Source: an uncultured Bacillota bacterium (GTDB lineage Bacteria; Bacillota; Clostridia; Peptostreptococcales; Anaerovoracaceae). Taken from it: 14,337 nt of DNA. Position numbers and translations under genes: made by a program. The stretch spans positions 1 to 14,337 of the forward strand of contig CAMNNV010000017.1 of NCBI GenBank assembly GCA_946546075.1. Reading direction: 5' to 3'. Positions 8,205 to 14,337 of this stretch are shown here, piece by piece; positions within the stretch are counted from its first letter, which is position 1, and every line of letters starts with the position of its first letter. Under the pieces are notes generated by a model. It did no database searches. It saw only the letters and a program-made list of their open reading frames with translations, and was not told the origin of the DNA.

Positions 8205-8246
8205 CGATTTGGGCTGTCTTTGGTGGTATAAAACATTTAAATGCAA

Positions 8247-8280
8247 CTGACCCCTGCGGGAACATTCCCACTGGGGTCAG
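8247..8280 (-). terminator. Strong hairpin, probable terminator after the sortase gene
   Basis: CTGACCCC pairs perfectly with GGGGTCAG. Inside, GTGGGA pairs with TCCCGC apart from one A-A mismatch, giving a stem of about 14 pairs and a 4-nt loop. It starts 15 nt after the sortase stop. On the minus strand it is followed by a moderately T-rich stretch (TTGCATTTAAATGTTTTATA), not a pure T run. It separates the iorAB-crotonase-sortase unit from the purL promoter. Confidence 0.7.
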
Positions 8281-8295
8281 GTCATATCGCTTTAT

Positions 8296-9069
8296 TTAAA
8301 ATAGCGGTGGTCGCGCCTTGGCATCTGTCCTTACAGCCACGACGTAGAACCTTCCGTTTTTGCTATCATTGGTGCATGTGCTCAGGGTGATGAGCTGGTC
8401 TCCGTACTCAGGGACGACACCTGTATTGTAATTGCTCTCCGAGATCACGCCCTGGACGAACTCGTCGAACTTTTCTTCGGTCGTTATATTGGCATACTTA
8501 TAGTATTTGAAGCCCGGATCTGATTCGCTTCTGATCGTGGAGTACCCTGCTGCTACGACGGTATACGTACCCTGTCCGCCTTTGTAGATGGTGTCGAACT
8601 TGATCTCGCTGTGCTCCTTATAGAACTCCTCGTCCTTGTATTTGACGATGTCGTGGAACATGGTGCCGTTCTTCATATTATGGCCGTAGATCAGGAAGTT
8701 CGACGTCGGCAGGAATATATCGCTGGAAGCGTCCATGAAAGGCACTCCGCCTGTGGAATATTCCCCATCAAAATCGCGCCTGAGATAGTATTCAGGCTCC
8801 TTTGGTGTCTGCATCACAGGAAAATCCACCTTCGTTCCTTCGATGGTGATCCACCCGATCAGGTCGTGGTTCTTCTCCCAGATCGGCACATACTTACCGA
8901 TGATCGTTCCCTTATCCGTCCTGAGATCCTCCAGCATCTCCATGTCTTTGAGAGACGTGAGATCTCCCATGTCCCGGTAAGCATCGATAAAGTATTTCGC
9001 TATGTATCCGCCTGCCCCTACGAAAACGATCAGGCAGATCACGATGATTATCTTTCTTACTATCTCCAT
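8296..9069 (-). CDS. srtB: Class B sortase
   Basis: This is a 257-residue membrane-anchored transpeptidase. Residues 5-27 form a hydrophobic N-terminal membrane segment, followed by an extracellular sortase domain. The catalytic residues are visible: His130 in IYGHNM, Cys232 in LSTCTN and Arg240 in NGRFYV. The TLSTC form, the size and the N-terminal anchor are typical of class B (SrtB family). Such enzymes cleave a sorting motif and attach surface proteins to the cell wall or build polymers. No protein with a sorting signal is encoded nearby, so the substrate is unknown and probably encoded elsewhere. The gene begins 8 nt after the crotonase stop (AGGGG ribosome binding site) and so appears cotranscribed with metabolic genes, although no functional link is obvious. 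The symbol denotes the class only. Confidence 0.9.
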   Translation of the reverse strand: MEIVRKIIIVICLIVFVGAGGYIAKYFIDAYRDMGDLTSLKDMEMLEDLRTDKGTIIGKYVPIWEKNHDLIGWITIEGTKVDFPVMQTPKEPEYYLRRDFDGEYSTGGVPFMDASSDIFLPTSNFLIYGHNMKNGTMFHDIVKYKDEEFYKEHSEIKFDTIYKGGQGTYTVVAAGYSTIRSESDPGFKYYKYANITTEEKFDEFVQGVISESNYNTGVVPEYGDQLITLSTCTNDSKNGRFYVVAVRTDAKARPPLF

Positions 9070-9077
9070 TCTATCCC

Positions 9078-9857
9078 CTACTTATTCCTGAACTTCGCCG
9101 GTCTCTTCTCTACGAAGGCGTGCATCCCTTCGACTCTGTCTTCTGATGCAAAAGCCCTGTAAAACGACTCGGTCTCTATGCGAAGACCTGTTTTGAGATC
9201 GCACTGAAGGCCGCTGTTGATGGCTGATTTCGCCACATCGATGGCGATCGGAGCCATGGCGCAGATCTTTCTGGCAAGGCCCATCACCGTATCCATCAGT
9301 TCTTCCGGCGCTACCACCTTGTCGACGAGTCCGATCCGCAGAGCTTCCTGGGCATCTATCGTTTCTGCGCAAAGGATGAGCTTCTTCGCCATCCCTTTGC
9401 CTACGAGGCGCGGCAGTCTCTGGGTCCCGCCGTATCCCGGGATGATCCCAAGACCCACCTCCGGCTGACCGAACTTCGCCTTTTCGGATGCGATCCTGAA
9501 ATCACAGGACATGGCAAGTTCGTTTCCGCCGCCGAGAGAATACCCGTTGATCGCTGCGATGACCGGCTTGCGGTTGTTTTCGATGGTGCTCATGAGATGG
9601 TGTCCTTTGAGGACCATCTCTCGTCCCTCATCTCCTGTGAGCCTTCCCATTTCTTCGATGTCGGCCCCTGCGATAAATGATCTTCCTGCACCGGTGATGA
9701 CAGCCACCTTTACCTCGGGGTCACTGTCGATCCGGCTGAACAGATCGTCAAGTTCTGCTACAACTTCCAGATTCAGCGCGTTGAGAGCCTCCGGCCGGTT
9801 CATCGTCACGATGCCAACGCCCTCTGATACTTCAAAAATGATATGCTTATATTCCAT
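9078..9857 (-). CDS. Enoyl-CoA hydratase/crotonase family protein
   Basis: This 259-residue protein has the full crotonase fold signature. FIAGADIEEM (61-70) forms part of the CoA/oxyanion site, GGGNE carries Glu113, and QPEVGLGIIPGYGGTQRL carries Glu133. The two acidic residues are 20 apart, as are Glu144/Glu164 of the well-studied rat hydratase, so hydration or dehydration of an enoyl-CoA is likely. In anaerobic Clostridia the common role is crotonyl-CoA formation from 3-hydroxybutyryl-CoA (Crt) on the way to butyrate. The usual partner genes (hbd, thl, bcd-etfBA) are absent here, so the substrate is left open. The gene sits after iorAB, separated by a short hairpin, and is followed by the sortase. 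It is a cytosolic enzyme. AAGGGAAG precedes the ATG. Confidence 0.9.
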   Translation of the reverse strand: MEYKHIIFEVSEGVGIVTMNRPEALNALNLEVVAELDDLFSRIDSDPEVKVAVITGAGRSFIAGADIEEMGRLTGDEGREMVLKGHHLMSTIENNRKPVIAAINGYSLGGGNELAMSCDFRIASEKAKFGQPEVGLGIIPGYGGTQRLPRLVGKGMAKKLILCAETIDAQEALRIGLVDKVVAPEELMDTVMGLARKICAMAPIAIDVAKSAINSGLQCDLKTGLRIETESFYRAFASEDRVEGMHAFVEKRPAKFRNK

Positions 9858-9879
9858 GCTTTCTTCCCTTAGAAATATA

Positions 9880-9899
9880 CGGGCAGAGTTACCTGCCCG
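9880..9899 (-). other. Short GC-rich hairpin between iorB and the crotonase gene
   Basis: CGGGCAG pairs perfectly with CTGCCCG around a 6-nt loop. On the minus strand it lies 17 nt after the iorB stop and about 22 nt before the crotonase ATG, followed by TATATTTCT. It could be a weak terminator that reduces downstream expression, or a stabiliser of the upstream iorAB mRNA end. Confidence 0.5.
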
Positions 9900-9916
9900 C
9901 GTTCATGCTTCCTTGA

Positions 9917-10489
9917 TCAAGCCTCGCGGCCCTTTGCAAATGCTTCCTTGTTGAGATCTACGAATTTCGGTTTCACGAACTTCTCGATGACGCTGATCCA
10001 TTCCTCTTCACTGAACGGCAGTGCCTTGGATGCTGCTCCGAGAAGCACCACGTTTACGGCCTTCACGCTGCCGCATTCCGTTGCGATGGAAAGTGCATCC
10101 AGCGTGTTCACGGCTCCTGCGTTCTCCTCCAGCGTGCCCATGATGTCTTCCGGGTACTTGGCCTGGCCGAGAACGACAGGCATCGGCATGATCTGCTGCG
10201 TATTCACATACATCTCGCCGCCTTTCTTCAGATACGGCAGCCATCTGTACGCTTCCAGTTCTTCAAATGCCAGGATGACATCAGCATCGCCCTTCTCGAT
10301 GAGAGGTGAGTTCACGGTATCATCGCTGATCTTCACGTGAGTCACTACGCTTCCGCCTCTCTGGGACATGCCGTGCACCTCACTGAGTTTCACATCGTAG
10401 CCCTTCATGAGAGCCAGGTTGCCGAGAAGTACGCTGGCCAGAAGAGTTCCCTGTCCGCCGACTCCGACGATGAGGATATTCGTGTTCAT
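9917..10489 (-). CDS. iorB: Indolepyruvate:ferredoxin oxidoreductase beta subunit
   Basis: IorB is the small subunit of the enzyme that oxidatively decarboxylates aryl-pyruvates (indolepyruvate, phenylpyruvate, hydroxyphenylpyruvate) to the aryl-acetyl-CoA while reducing ferredoxin. At 190 residues it matches the family and the gamma-type domain of pyruvate:ferredoxin oxidoreductases. The N-terminus shows the GVGGQG motif at 9-14, followed by the SEVHGMSQRGG segment (about 36-46) typical of IorB. Its ATG overlaps the iorA stop by one base (TAATG), so the subunits are translationally coupled, as expected for a 2+2 complex. It is cytosolic and oxygen-sensitive by family. The role is aromatic amino acid catabolism or, in reverse, synthesis. 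Confidence 0.93.
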   Translation of the reverse strand: MNTNILIVGVGGQGTLLASVLLGNLALMKGYDVKLSEVHGMSQRGGSVVTHVKISDDTVNSPLIEKGDADVILAFEELEAYRWLPYLKKGGEMYVNTQQIMPMPVVLGQAKYPEDIMGTLEENAGAVNTLDALSIATECGSVKAVNVVLLGAASKALPFSEEEWISVIEKFVKPKFVDLNKEAFAKGREA

Positions 10490-12222
10490 TATCTGGCCTC
10501 CTTTCCCGGTACTTCGATCGCATCAAATTTGCAAACCTTCGTGCAGAGTCCGCATCCTACGCAGCTCTCCGGAAGGATGTACGGTCTTCCGTCCTTCTCC
10601 TCGATGGCAGGACATCCGATCTTCATGCACATCTTGCAATTTTTGCAGTTATCGTTGATGACGTGGACTGTCATCGGCTGCTTCACGATGAGAGCACAAG
10701 GTCTCTTCGTGATGACGACGGACAGTGCGTCACGCTTCGTTTCTTCCTTCAGGATCTTCTCCAGTTCTTCCAGTTCGAACGGATCCACCTCTACGACGTG
10801 TTTCACGCCAAGCGCTCTGCAGACCTCCGCAAGGTCAACGGCCGGAGCCTCTTCGCCCTTGGCATTCTTGCCGGATGCCGGGTTCTGCTGGTGTCCCGTC
10901 ATGCCTGTGATCCTGTTATCCAAAATGATCACGGTTCCCGTGGAGCCGTTGTATGCCATGTTCAGAAGTCCTGTGAGCCCTGAGTGGAGGAATGTGGAAT
11001 CTCCCAGGACTGCCACGGTATTATCGCTGCTTCCCGTTGCCTTCTCAAAGCCGTGAGCCATTCCGATGGATGCGCCCATGCAAAGGCAGGCGTCCATGGC
11101 GGATGTCGGCGGCAGTGCTGCCAGCGTGTAGCATCCGATGTCTCCCATGACGTTGAGCTTCAGCTTGCTGAGGATGTGGAAAAGTCCTCTGTGCGGGCAT
11201 CCCGCGCAAAGAAGCGGCGGTCTTCCCGGTGCGTCCGTGATCTCAACAGATTCCGGGATCTCCTTGCCGAAAGCTTTTCGGATCATGTTGGCGCTGTACT
11301 CGCCCTGGATGGTGAAGAGCTCTTTGCCGCCGGCGAATTCGATGCCGTCTGCCTTGAGCTGTTCTTCGAAGAACGGGTCGCCTTCTTCTATGATATAGAG
11401 TTTGTCCACTTTTGACGCGAAGTCGTGGATCATTTTCTTAGGTAATGGATTGATGAGTCCGAGCTTGAGCACGCTGGCTTCCGGCAGTGCGTCCTTGACG
11501 TACTGATAGCAGATGCCGCTTGTGATGATGCCTATGGATGGATCGTTCATCTCTACTTTGTTGATCTCAAAGGAGTTTCCATCCTCTTCGATCTGGGCCA
11601 GTCTCTTCTCCTGTGCAACGTGGAGCTTGATGGCCATAGCAGGCATGGCTACGCGCTTCTGGAAATCCTTCACATACGGGATGAGCTCCCTTTCTTCGCG
11701 CTCGCCCACTGTCACGATACCTCTCGAATGAGAAACTCTCGTGTTGGATCTTAAGAGAACCACCGTGTCGTACTTTTCGCTCATCTCGAAAGCGTACATC
11801 ATGAAATCTTTGCATTCCTGAGCGTTGGCAGGCTCTAAAATCGGGACTCCTGCACTTCTTCCGTGGTATCTTGAGTCCTGCTCGTTCTGGCTGGAATGAC
11901 ATCCGTTGTCATCTGCCACCAGCACTACGCAACCTCCTGAAACGCCTGTATATGCCGCTGTATAAAAAGGATCTGCTGCTACGTTCAGGCCCACATGTTT
12001 CATGCATGAAAGGGAACGGGCGCCTCCTACAGAAGCACCGATGGCAACCTCTACACCCACCTTCTCATTCGGTGCCCACTCTACGTGGACTTCCTTCGTC
12101 TTTGCCAGTGTCTCGGTGACCTCCGTGCTAGGTGTCCCCGGATACGACGATACGACTTTGACGCCGGCTTCATATGCACCGCGTGCGAAGGCTTCGTTGC
12201 CCAGCATTATCATCTTGTCCAT
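10489..12222 (-). CDS. iorA: Indolepyruvate:ferredoxin oxidoreductase alpha subunit
   Basis: This 577-residue large subunit carries the catalytic cofactors. The N-terminal pyrimidine-type domain starts with SYPGTPSTEV. The thiamine diphosphate domain has GDIGCYTL followed by the TPP motif GDS (407-409) to DN (435-436). A C-terminal ferredoxin domain binds two [4Fe-4S] clusters: Cys526, 529, 532, 537 (CxxCxxCx4CP) and Cys554, 557, 560, 564 (CxxCxxCxxxC). With IorB it converts aryl-pyruvate plus CoA to aryl-acetyl-CoA, CO2 and reduced ferredoxin. All expected motifs are present and the length is normal. The ATG has GAGGAAGG 9 nt upstream. The gene heads its transcription unit and is divergent from apt across a 196-nt gap. 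Confidence 0.95.
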   Translation of the reverse strand: MDKMIMLGNEAFARGAYEAGVKVVSSYPGTPSTEVTETLAKTKEVHVEWAPNEKVGVEVAIGASVGGARSLSCMKHVGLNVAADPFYTAAYTGVSGGCVVLVADDNGCHSSQNEQDSRYHGRSAGVPILEPANAQECKDFMMYAFEMSEKYDTVVLLRSNTRVSHSRGIVTVGEREERELIPYVKDFQKRVAMPAMAIKLHVAQEKRLAQIEEDGNSFEINKVEMNDPSIGIITSGICYQYVKDALPEASVLKLGLINPLPKKMIHDFASKVDKLYIIEEGDPFFEEQLKADGIEFAGGKELFTIQGEYSANMIRKAFGKEIPESVEITDAPGRPPLLCAGCPHRGLFHILSKLKLNVMGDIGCYTLAALPPTSAMDACLCMGASIGMAHGFEKATGSSDNTVAVLGDSTFLHSGLTGLLNMAYNGSTGTVIILDNRITGMTGHQQNPASGKNAKGEEAPAVDLAEVCRALGVKHVVEVDPFELEELEKILKEETKRDALSVVITKRPCALIVKQPMTVHVINDNCKNCKMCMKIGCPAIEEKDGRPYILPESCVGCGLCTKVCKFDAIEVPGKEAR

Positions 12223-12263
12223 TGAAATATACCTTCCTCATCTATTTTTTGGCTTACCAATAG

Positions 12264-12292
12264 ACTATAACATAAATCCTTGTGGTTTTACA
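12264..12292 (-). promoter_or_regulatory. Candidate iorA promoter
   Basis: On the minus strand TATAGT (12269-12264) lies 17 nt after TGTAAA (12292-12287), a good -10 with a weak -35. The predicted start is about 35 nt before the iorA ATG. Its -35 region overlaps the spacer of the apt promoter on the opposite strand. Confidence 0.4.
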
Positions 12293-12303
12293 CATAAACC
12301 TTT
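12270..12303 (-). repeat. Imperfect direct repeat, 12 bp, 22-bp period, in the divergent promoter region
   Basis: On the minus strand AAAGGTTTATGT (12303-12292) is followed 22 bp later by AAGGATTTATGT (12281-12270), a spacing of two helical turns on the same DNA face. The upstream copy lies within a GGTTT-N7-AAACC inverted repeat (12284-12300). Both copies lie between or over the divergent iorA and apt promoter elements. A regulator site is possible, but the AT-rich repeat may be chance. Confidence 0.35.
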
Positions 12304-12308
12304 ATAAT
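12280..12308 (+). promoter_or_regulatory. Probable apt promoter
   Basis: TTGTGG at 12280-12285 and a consensus TATAAT at 12303-12308 are separated by 17 nt. Transcription would start near 12315, giving a leader of about 104 nt before the apt ATG. No other good -10 element is visible between here and apt. Confidence 0.65.
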
Positions 12309-12313
12309 ATAGG

Positions 12314-12395
12314 TGTCTCGGCAGACAATAGAATGCCGCGATCCTAATTACATCGAGTATTTCCTTAGAGAGGGCTGCATACAGTCAGCCCTCTT
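12314..12395 (+). promoter_or_regulatory. Structured 5' leader of apt
   Basis: The leader holds several potential helices. TGTCT/AGACA (12314-12318 with 12323-12327) excludes CGGCA/TGCCG (12319-12323 with 12334-12338). CGAT/ATCG follows. Then comes a perfect 9-bp hairpin, AGAGGGCTG/CAGCCCTCT (12369-12377 with 12386-12394), followed by TTGCTAATTT. The hairpin ends 9 nt before the AGGAGG of apt. This could be an attenuator-like leader or mRNA-protecting structure. I do not recognise a purine riboswitch or T-box core in it. Confidence 0.4.
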
Positions 12396-12418
12396 GCTAA
12401 TTTAGGAGGAGCAGAATC

Positions 12419-12952
12419 ATGCAGGAGAAAAAAACTGTAGCTGATTATATATCAGCAGTGCCGGATTTCCCGAAGCCGGGGATCATCTTCAGAGACATCA
12501 CCAGCGTACTCAAGGATCCTGAAGGCTTCCACCTTGCTATCGATGAGATGCAGGCGAAACTGGAAGGTCTCGAATTCGATGCTATCGTAGGCCTCGAATC
12601 AAGAGGATTCATCATGGGAACGCCACTTGCGTACAACATGAACAAGCCGTTCATCCTCGTCCGCAAGAAAGGCAAGCTGCCGAGAAAGACGATCGGAACG
12701 AGCTACGCTCTGGAATACGGCACTGCAGAGATCGAGATCCACGAAGAGGATCTGGCACCTGGTTCGAAAGTAGTCCTGGTGGACGATCTCATCGCAACGG
12801 GCGGCACGCTCAAAGCATCCGCAGAGCTCGTAGAGAGACTTGGCGCAGAAGTAGTCAAGATCCTCTGCCTGCTTGAATTAAAAGGTCTTGAAGGACGCAA
12901 AGTCCTTGAGGGATACGACATCGAGACTGTCGTACAATATGAGGGGAATTAA
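12419..12952 (+). CDS. apt: Adenine phosphoribosyltransferase
   Basis: Apt joins adenine and PRPP to make AMP, the one-step adenine salvage reaction. At 177 residues it has normal family length. Motifs seen are FPKPGIIFRDIT (17-28), GLESRGFI (58-65), the VRKKGKLP loop (81-88) and the PRPP-binding loop VVLVDDLIATGGT (118-130). The ATG has a perfect AGGAGG (12404-12409) 9 nt upstream and lies about 104 nt downstream of the predicted transcription start. It is followed 27 nt later by a purine permease gene with no terminator between, so import and salvage form one operon. It is cytosolic and complete. Confidence 0.97.
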   Translation: MQEKKTVADYISAVPDFPKPGIIFRDITSVLKDPEGFHLAIDEMQAKLEGLEFDAIVGLESRGFIMGTPLAYNMNKPFILVRKKGKLPRKTIGTSYALEYGTAEIEIHEEDLAPGSKVVLVDDLIATGGTLKASAELVERLGAEVVKILCLLELKGLEGRKVLEGYDIETVVQYEGN

Positions 12953-12963
12953 CTGAAGTAAAC

Positions 12964-12970
12964 AAGGAGG
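12964..12970 (+). promoter_or_regulatory. Ribosome binding site that fixes a TTG start
   Basis: AAGGAGG is 9 nt upstream of TTG 12980. No ATG is in a comparable position, so this strong site makes the TTG the likely permease start. Confidence 0.7.
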
Positions 12971-12979
12971 AAAGGAAAA

Positions 12980-14337
12980 TTGGAAAATCTGTTCAAGCTC
13001 CAGGAGAATAACACCTCCGTCCGGACTGAGATCGGTGCTGGTGTTACGACCTTCATGACGATGGCTTACATCCTGGCAGTAAACCCTAACATTCTCGGTG
13101 CCGCAGGAATGGATCCCACAGCGATCCTTATCGCGACCGCTCTGGCATCCTGCATCGGTACCTTCTGCATGGCATTCCTGGCCAACATGCCTTTCGCATT
13201 ATCTGCAGGTATGGGTCTCAATGCCTACTTCGCCTACACGGTAGTTCTGGGACAGGGCGTGTCATGGCAGACTGCTCTGCTGGCAGTATTCATCGAAGGT
13301 CTTATCTTCATACTGCTGACACTCACTAACGTACGTGAGGCGATCTTTAACGCGATCCCTATCCACATGAAGACCGCGGTATCGGTTGGTATCGGTATCT
13401 TCATCGCATTCATCGGATTGCAGAATGCAGGTCTTGCAGTAGACTCTGCGACACTCGTTACTATCACGAACTTCACGGAGAACTTCCACACAGCAGGGAT
13501 CCAGGCTGTTCTCGCTATGGTAGGCCTGTTCATTATCGCGATTCTCTATGTGAAGAACGTAAGAGGTTCCATCCTCATCGGTATCCTGGTGACTTGGATC
13601 CTGGGTATCTTCTGTCAGCTGGTTGGCCTGTATCAGGTAGATCCTGAGAACGGATTCTTCTCACTGATCCCTACAGCGATCATCAGCTTTGACTTCTCCG
13701 CTCTGGGAGAAACATTCGGTCAGTGCTTCCACGCTGACTTCAGTACCGTAAGCATTTTCAACTTCATCGTAATCATCTTCTCATTCATGTTCGTTGATAT
13801 CTTCGATACGATCGGAACTCTGATCGGTGTAAGTTCGAAGGCGAACATGCTGGACGAAGAAGGACATCTCCCTGCTATCAGACCTTGCCTGCTCTCAGAC
13901 GCTGTGGCAACTTCAGCAGGTGCGATCCTCGGTACATCAACTACAACTACTTTCGTTGAATCAGCATCAGGCGTTGCTTCAGGCGGAAGAACAGGTCTGA
14001 CATCCCTCACAACCGGATGCCTCTTCCTGCTCTCCATGATCTTCGCACCGCTCTTCACAGCGATCCCTTCCTTCGCAACTGCTCCGGCACTGCTGATGGT
14101 AGGATTCCTGATGTTCGAAGGCGTAACGAAGCTGAACTTCAACAAGGTAGATATGACAGACGCGATCCCTTGCTACCTGTGCATCATCGCAATGCCACTG
14201 TTCTACAGCATCTCCGAAGGTATCTCCATCGGATGCATCTCCTACGTGATCATCAAGCTGGCTTGCGGCAAAGGCAAGGAAGTTACTCCACTGATGTACG
14301 TACTGGCAGTACTCTTCATCCTGAAGTACGTATTCCT
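12980..14337 (+). CDS. AzgA-type purine base permease (NCS2/AzgA family), C-terminus cut by the window
   Basis: The frame is open from TTG 12980 to the window end: 452 codons, which is close to full family length (about 430-480). Start (M)ENLFKLQENNTSVRTEIGAG is typical of COG2252 adenine/guanine/hypoxanthine permeases. Family marks include SAGMGLNAYFAYTV (75-88), FVDIFDTIGTLIGV from residue 271 and GTSTTTTFVESASG from residue 318. The rest is repeated hydrophobic membrane segments, as expected for a 12-14 helix inner-membrane proton symporter (PbuG/PbuO relatives). The exact base transported cannot be told; pairing with apt favours adenine among its substrates. The start is a TTG with strong AAGGAGG, so initiation is non-ATG. 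Only a few residues and the stop seem to lie outside the window. Confidence 0.93.
   Translation, partial: MENLFKLQENNTSVRTEIGAGVTTFMTMAYILAVNPNILGAAGMDPTAILIATALASCIGTFCMAFLANMPFALSAGMGLNAYFAYTVVLGQGVSWQTALLAVFIEGLIFILLTLTNVREAIFNAIPIHMKTAVSVGIGIFIAFIGLQNAGLAVDSATLVTITNFTENFHTAGIQAVLAMVGLFIIAILYVKNVRGSILIGILVTWILGIFCQLVGLYQVDPENGFFSLIPTAIISFDFSALGETFGQCFHADFSTVSIFNFIVIIFSFMFVDIFDTIGTLIGVSSKANMLDEEGHLPAIRPCLLSDAVATSAGAILGTSTTTTFVESASGVASGGRTGLTSLTTGCLFLLSMIFAPLFTAIPSFATAPALLMVGFLMFEGVTKLNFNKVDMTDAIPCYLCIIAMPLFYSISEGISIGCISYVIIKLACGKGKEVTPLMYVLAVLFILKYVF

Noticed and set aside
8247..8280. The perfect inverted repeat as the end of a mobile element.
   Set aside because: No transposase, target duplication or second copy is visible; its position right after the sortase stop fits a terminator.
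12315..12418. Purine riboswitch or T-box in the apt leader.
   Set aside because: The conserved purine riboswitch core and the T-box AGGGTGGNACC sequence are not present; only unassigned helices are seen.
13720..14145. Minus-strand open frame of 141 codons at the right end.
   Set aside because: It is antisense to the purine permease, whose frame is continuous through this region with family motifs.

Overview
The window (about 52% GC by eye) looks like a chromosomal segment from an anaerobic member of the Bacillota, most likely class Clostridia. Pointers are strong AGGAGG-type ribosome binding sites, a class B sortase, a crotonase, an indolepyruvate:ferredoxin oxidoreductase (a strict-anaerobe enzyme), a long single-chain PurL, and split final steps of IMP synthesis. 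A family such as Anaerovoracaceae would fit, but that is a guess. I saw no mobile element, CRISPR array, tRNA or rRNA.

Layout. (1) Positions 8204 down to 1, minus strand: a de novo purine operon with its own promoter, in transcription order purL, purE, purM, purN, a purF homologue, purO-type IMP cyclohydrolase, and the first 8 codons of what is probably a stand-alone AICAR formyltransferase. Neighbouring genes are 0 to about 40 nt apart. (2) Positions 12292 down to 8247, minus strand: iorA, iorB, a short hairpin, crotonase, class B sortase, then a strong hairpin that separates this unit from purL. (3) Positions 12280 to 14337, plus strand: apt and an AzgA-type purine permease (cut by the window end), divergent from iorA.

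Function. The pur operon covers FGAM synthesis (PurL), AIR synthesis (PurM), GAR formylation (PurN), N5-CAIR mutation (PurE) and IMP ring closure (PurO), plus probably AICAR formylation. purC, purD, purB, purK and an ordinary purF are not in the window. The apt-permease pair imports purine bases and salvages adenine with PRPP, so de novo and salvage genes lie on either side of an unrelated aryl-pyruvate/acyl-CoA and sortase unit. 

Most unusual feature: the PurF homologue inside the operon has lost the catalytic cysteine and, by alignment from memory, the other glutamine-site residues of its Ntn domain. It keeps the PRPP loop and all four cysteine positions that bind the [4Fe-4S] cluster in Bacillus-type PurF. 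It is either an ammonia-dependent or alternatively fed amidotransferase, or a PRPP-sensing pseudoenzyme. Other points of interest are the split PurH/PurO arrangement, the back-to-back apt/iorA promoters with a 22-bp-spaced direct repeat, and a structured apt leader.
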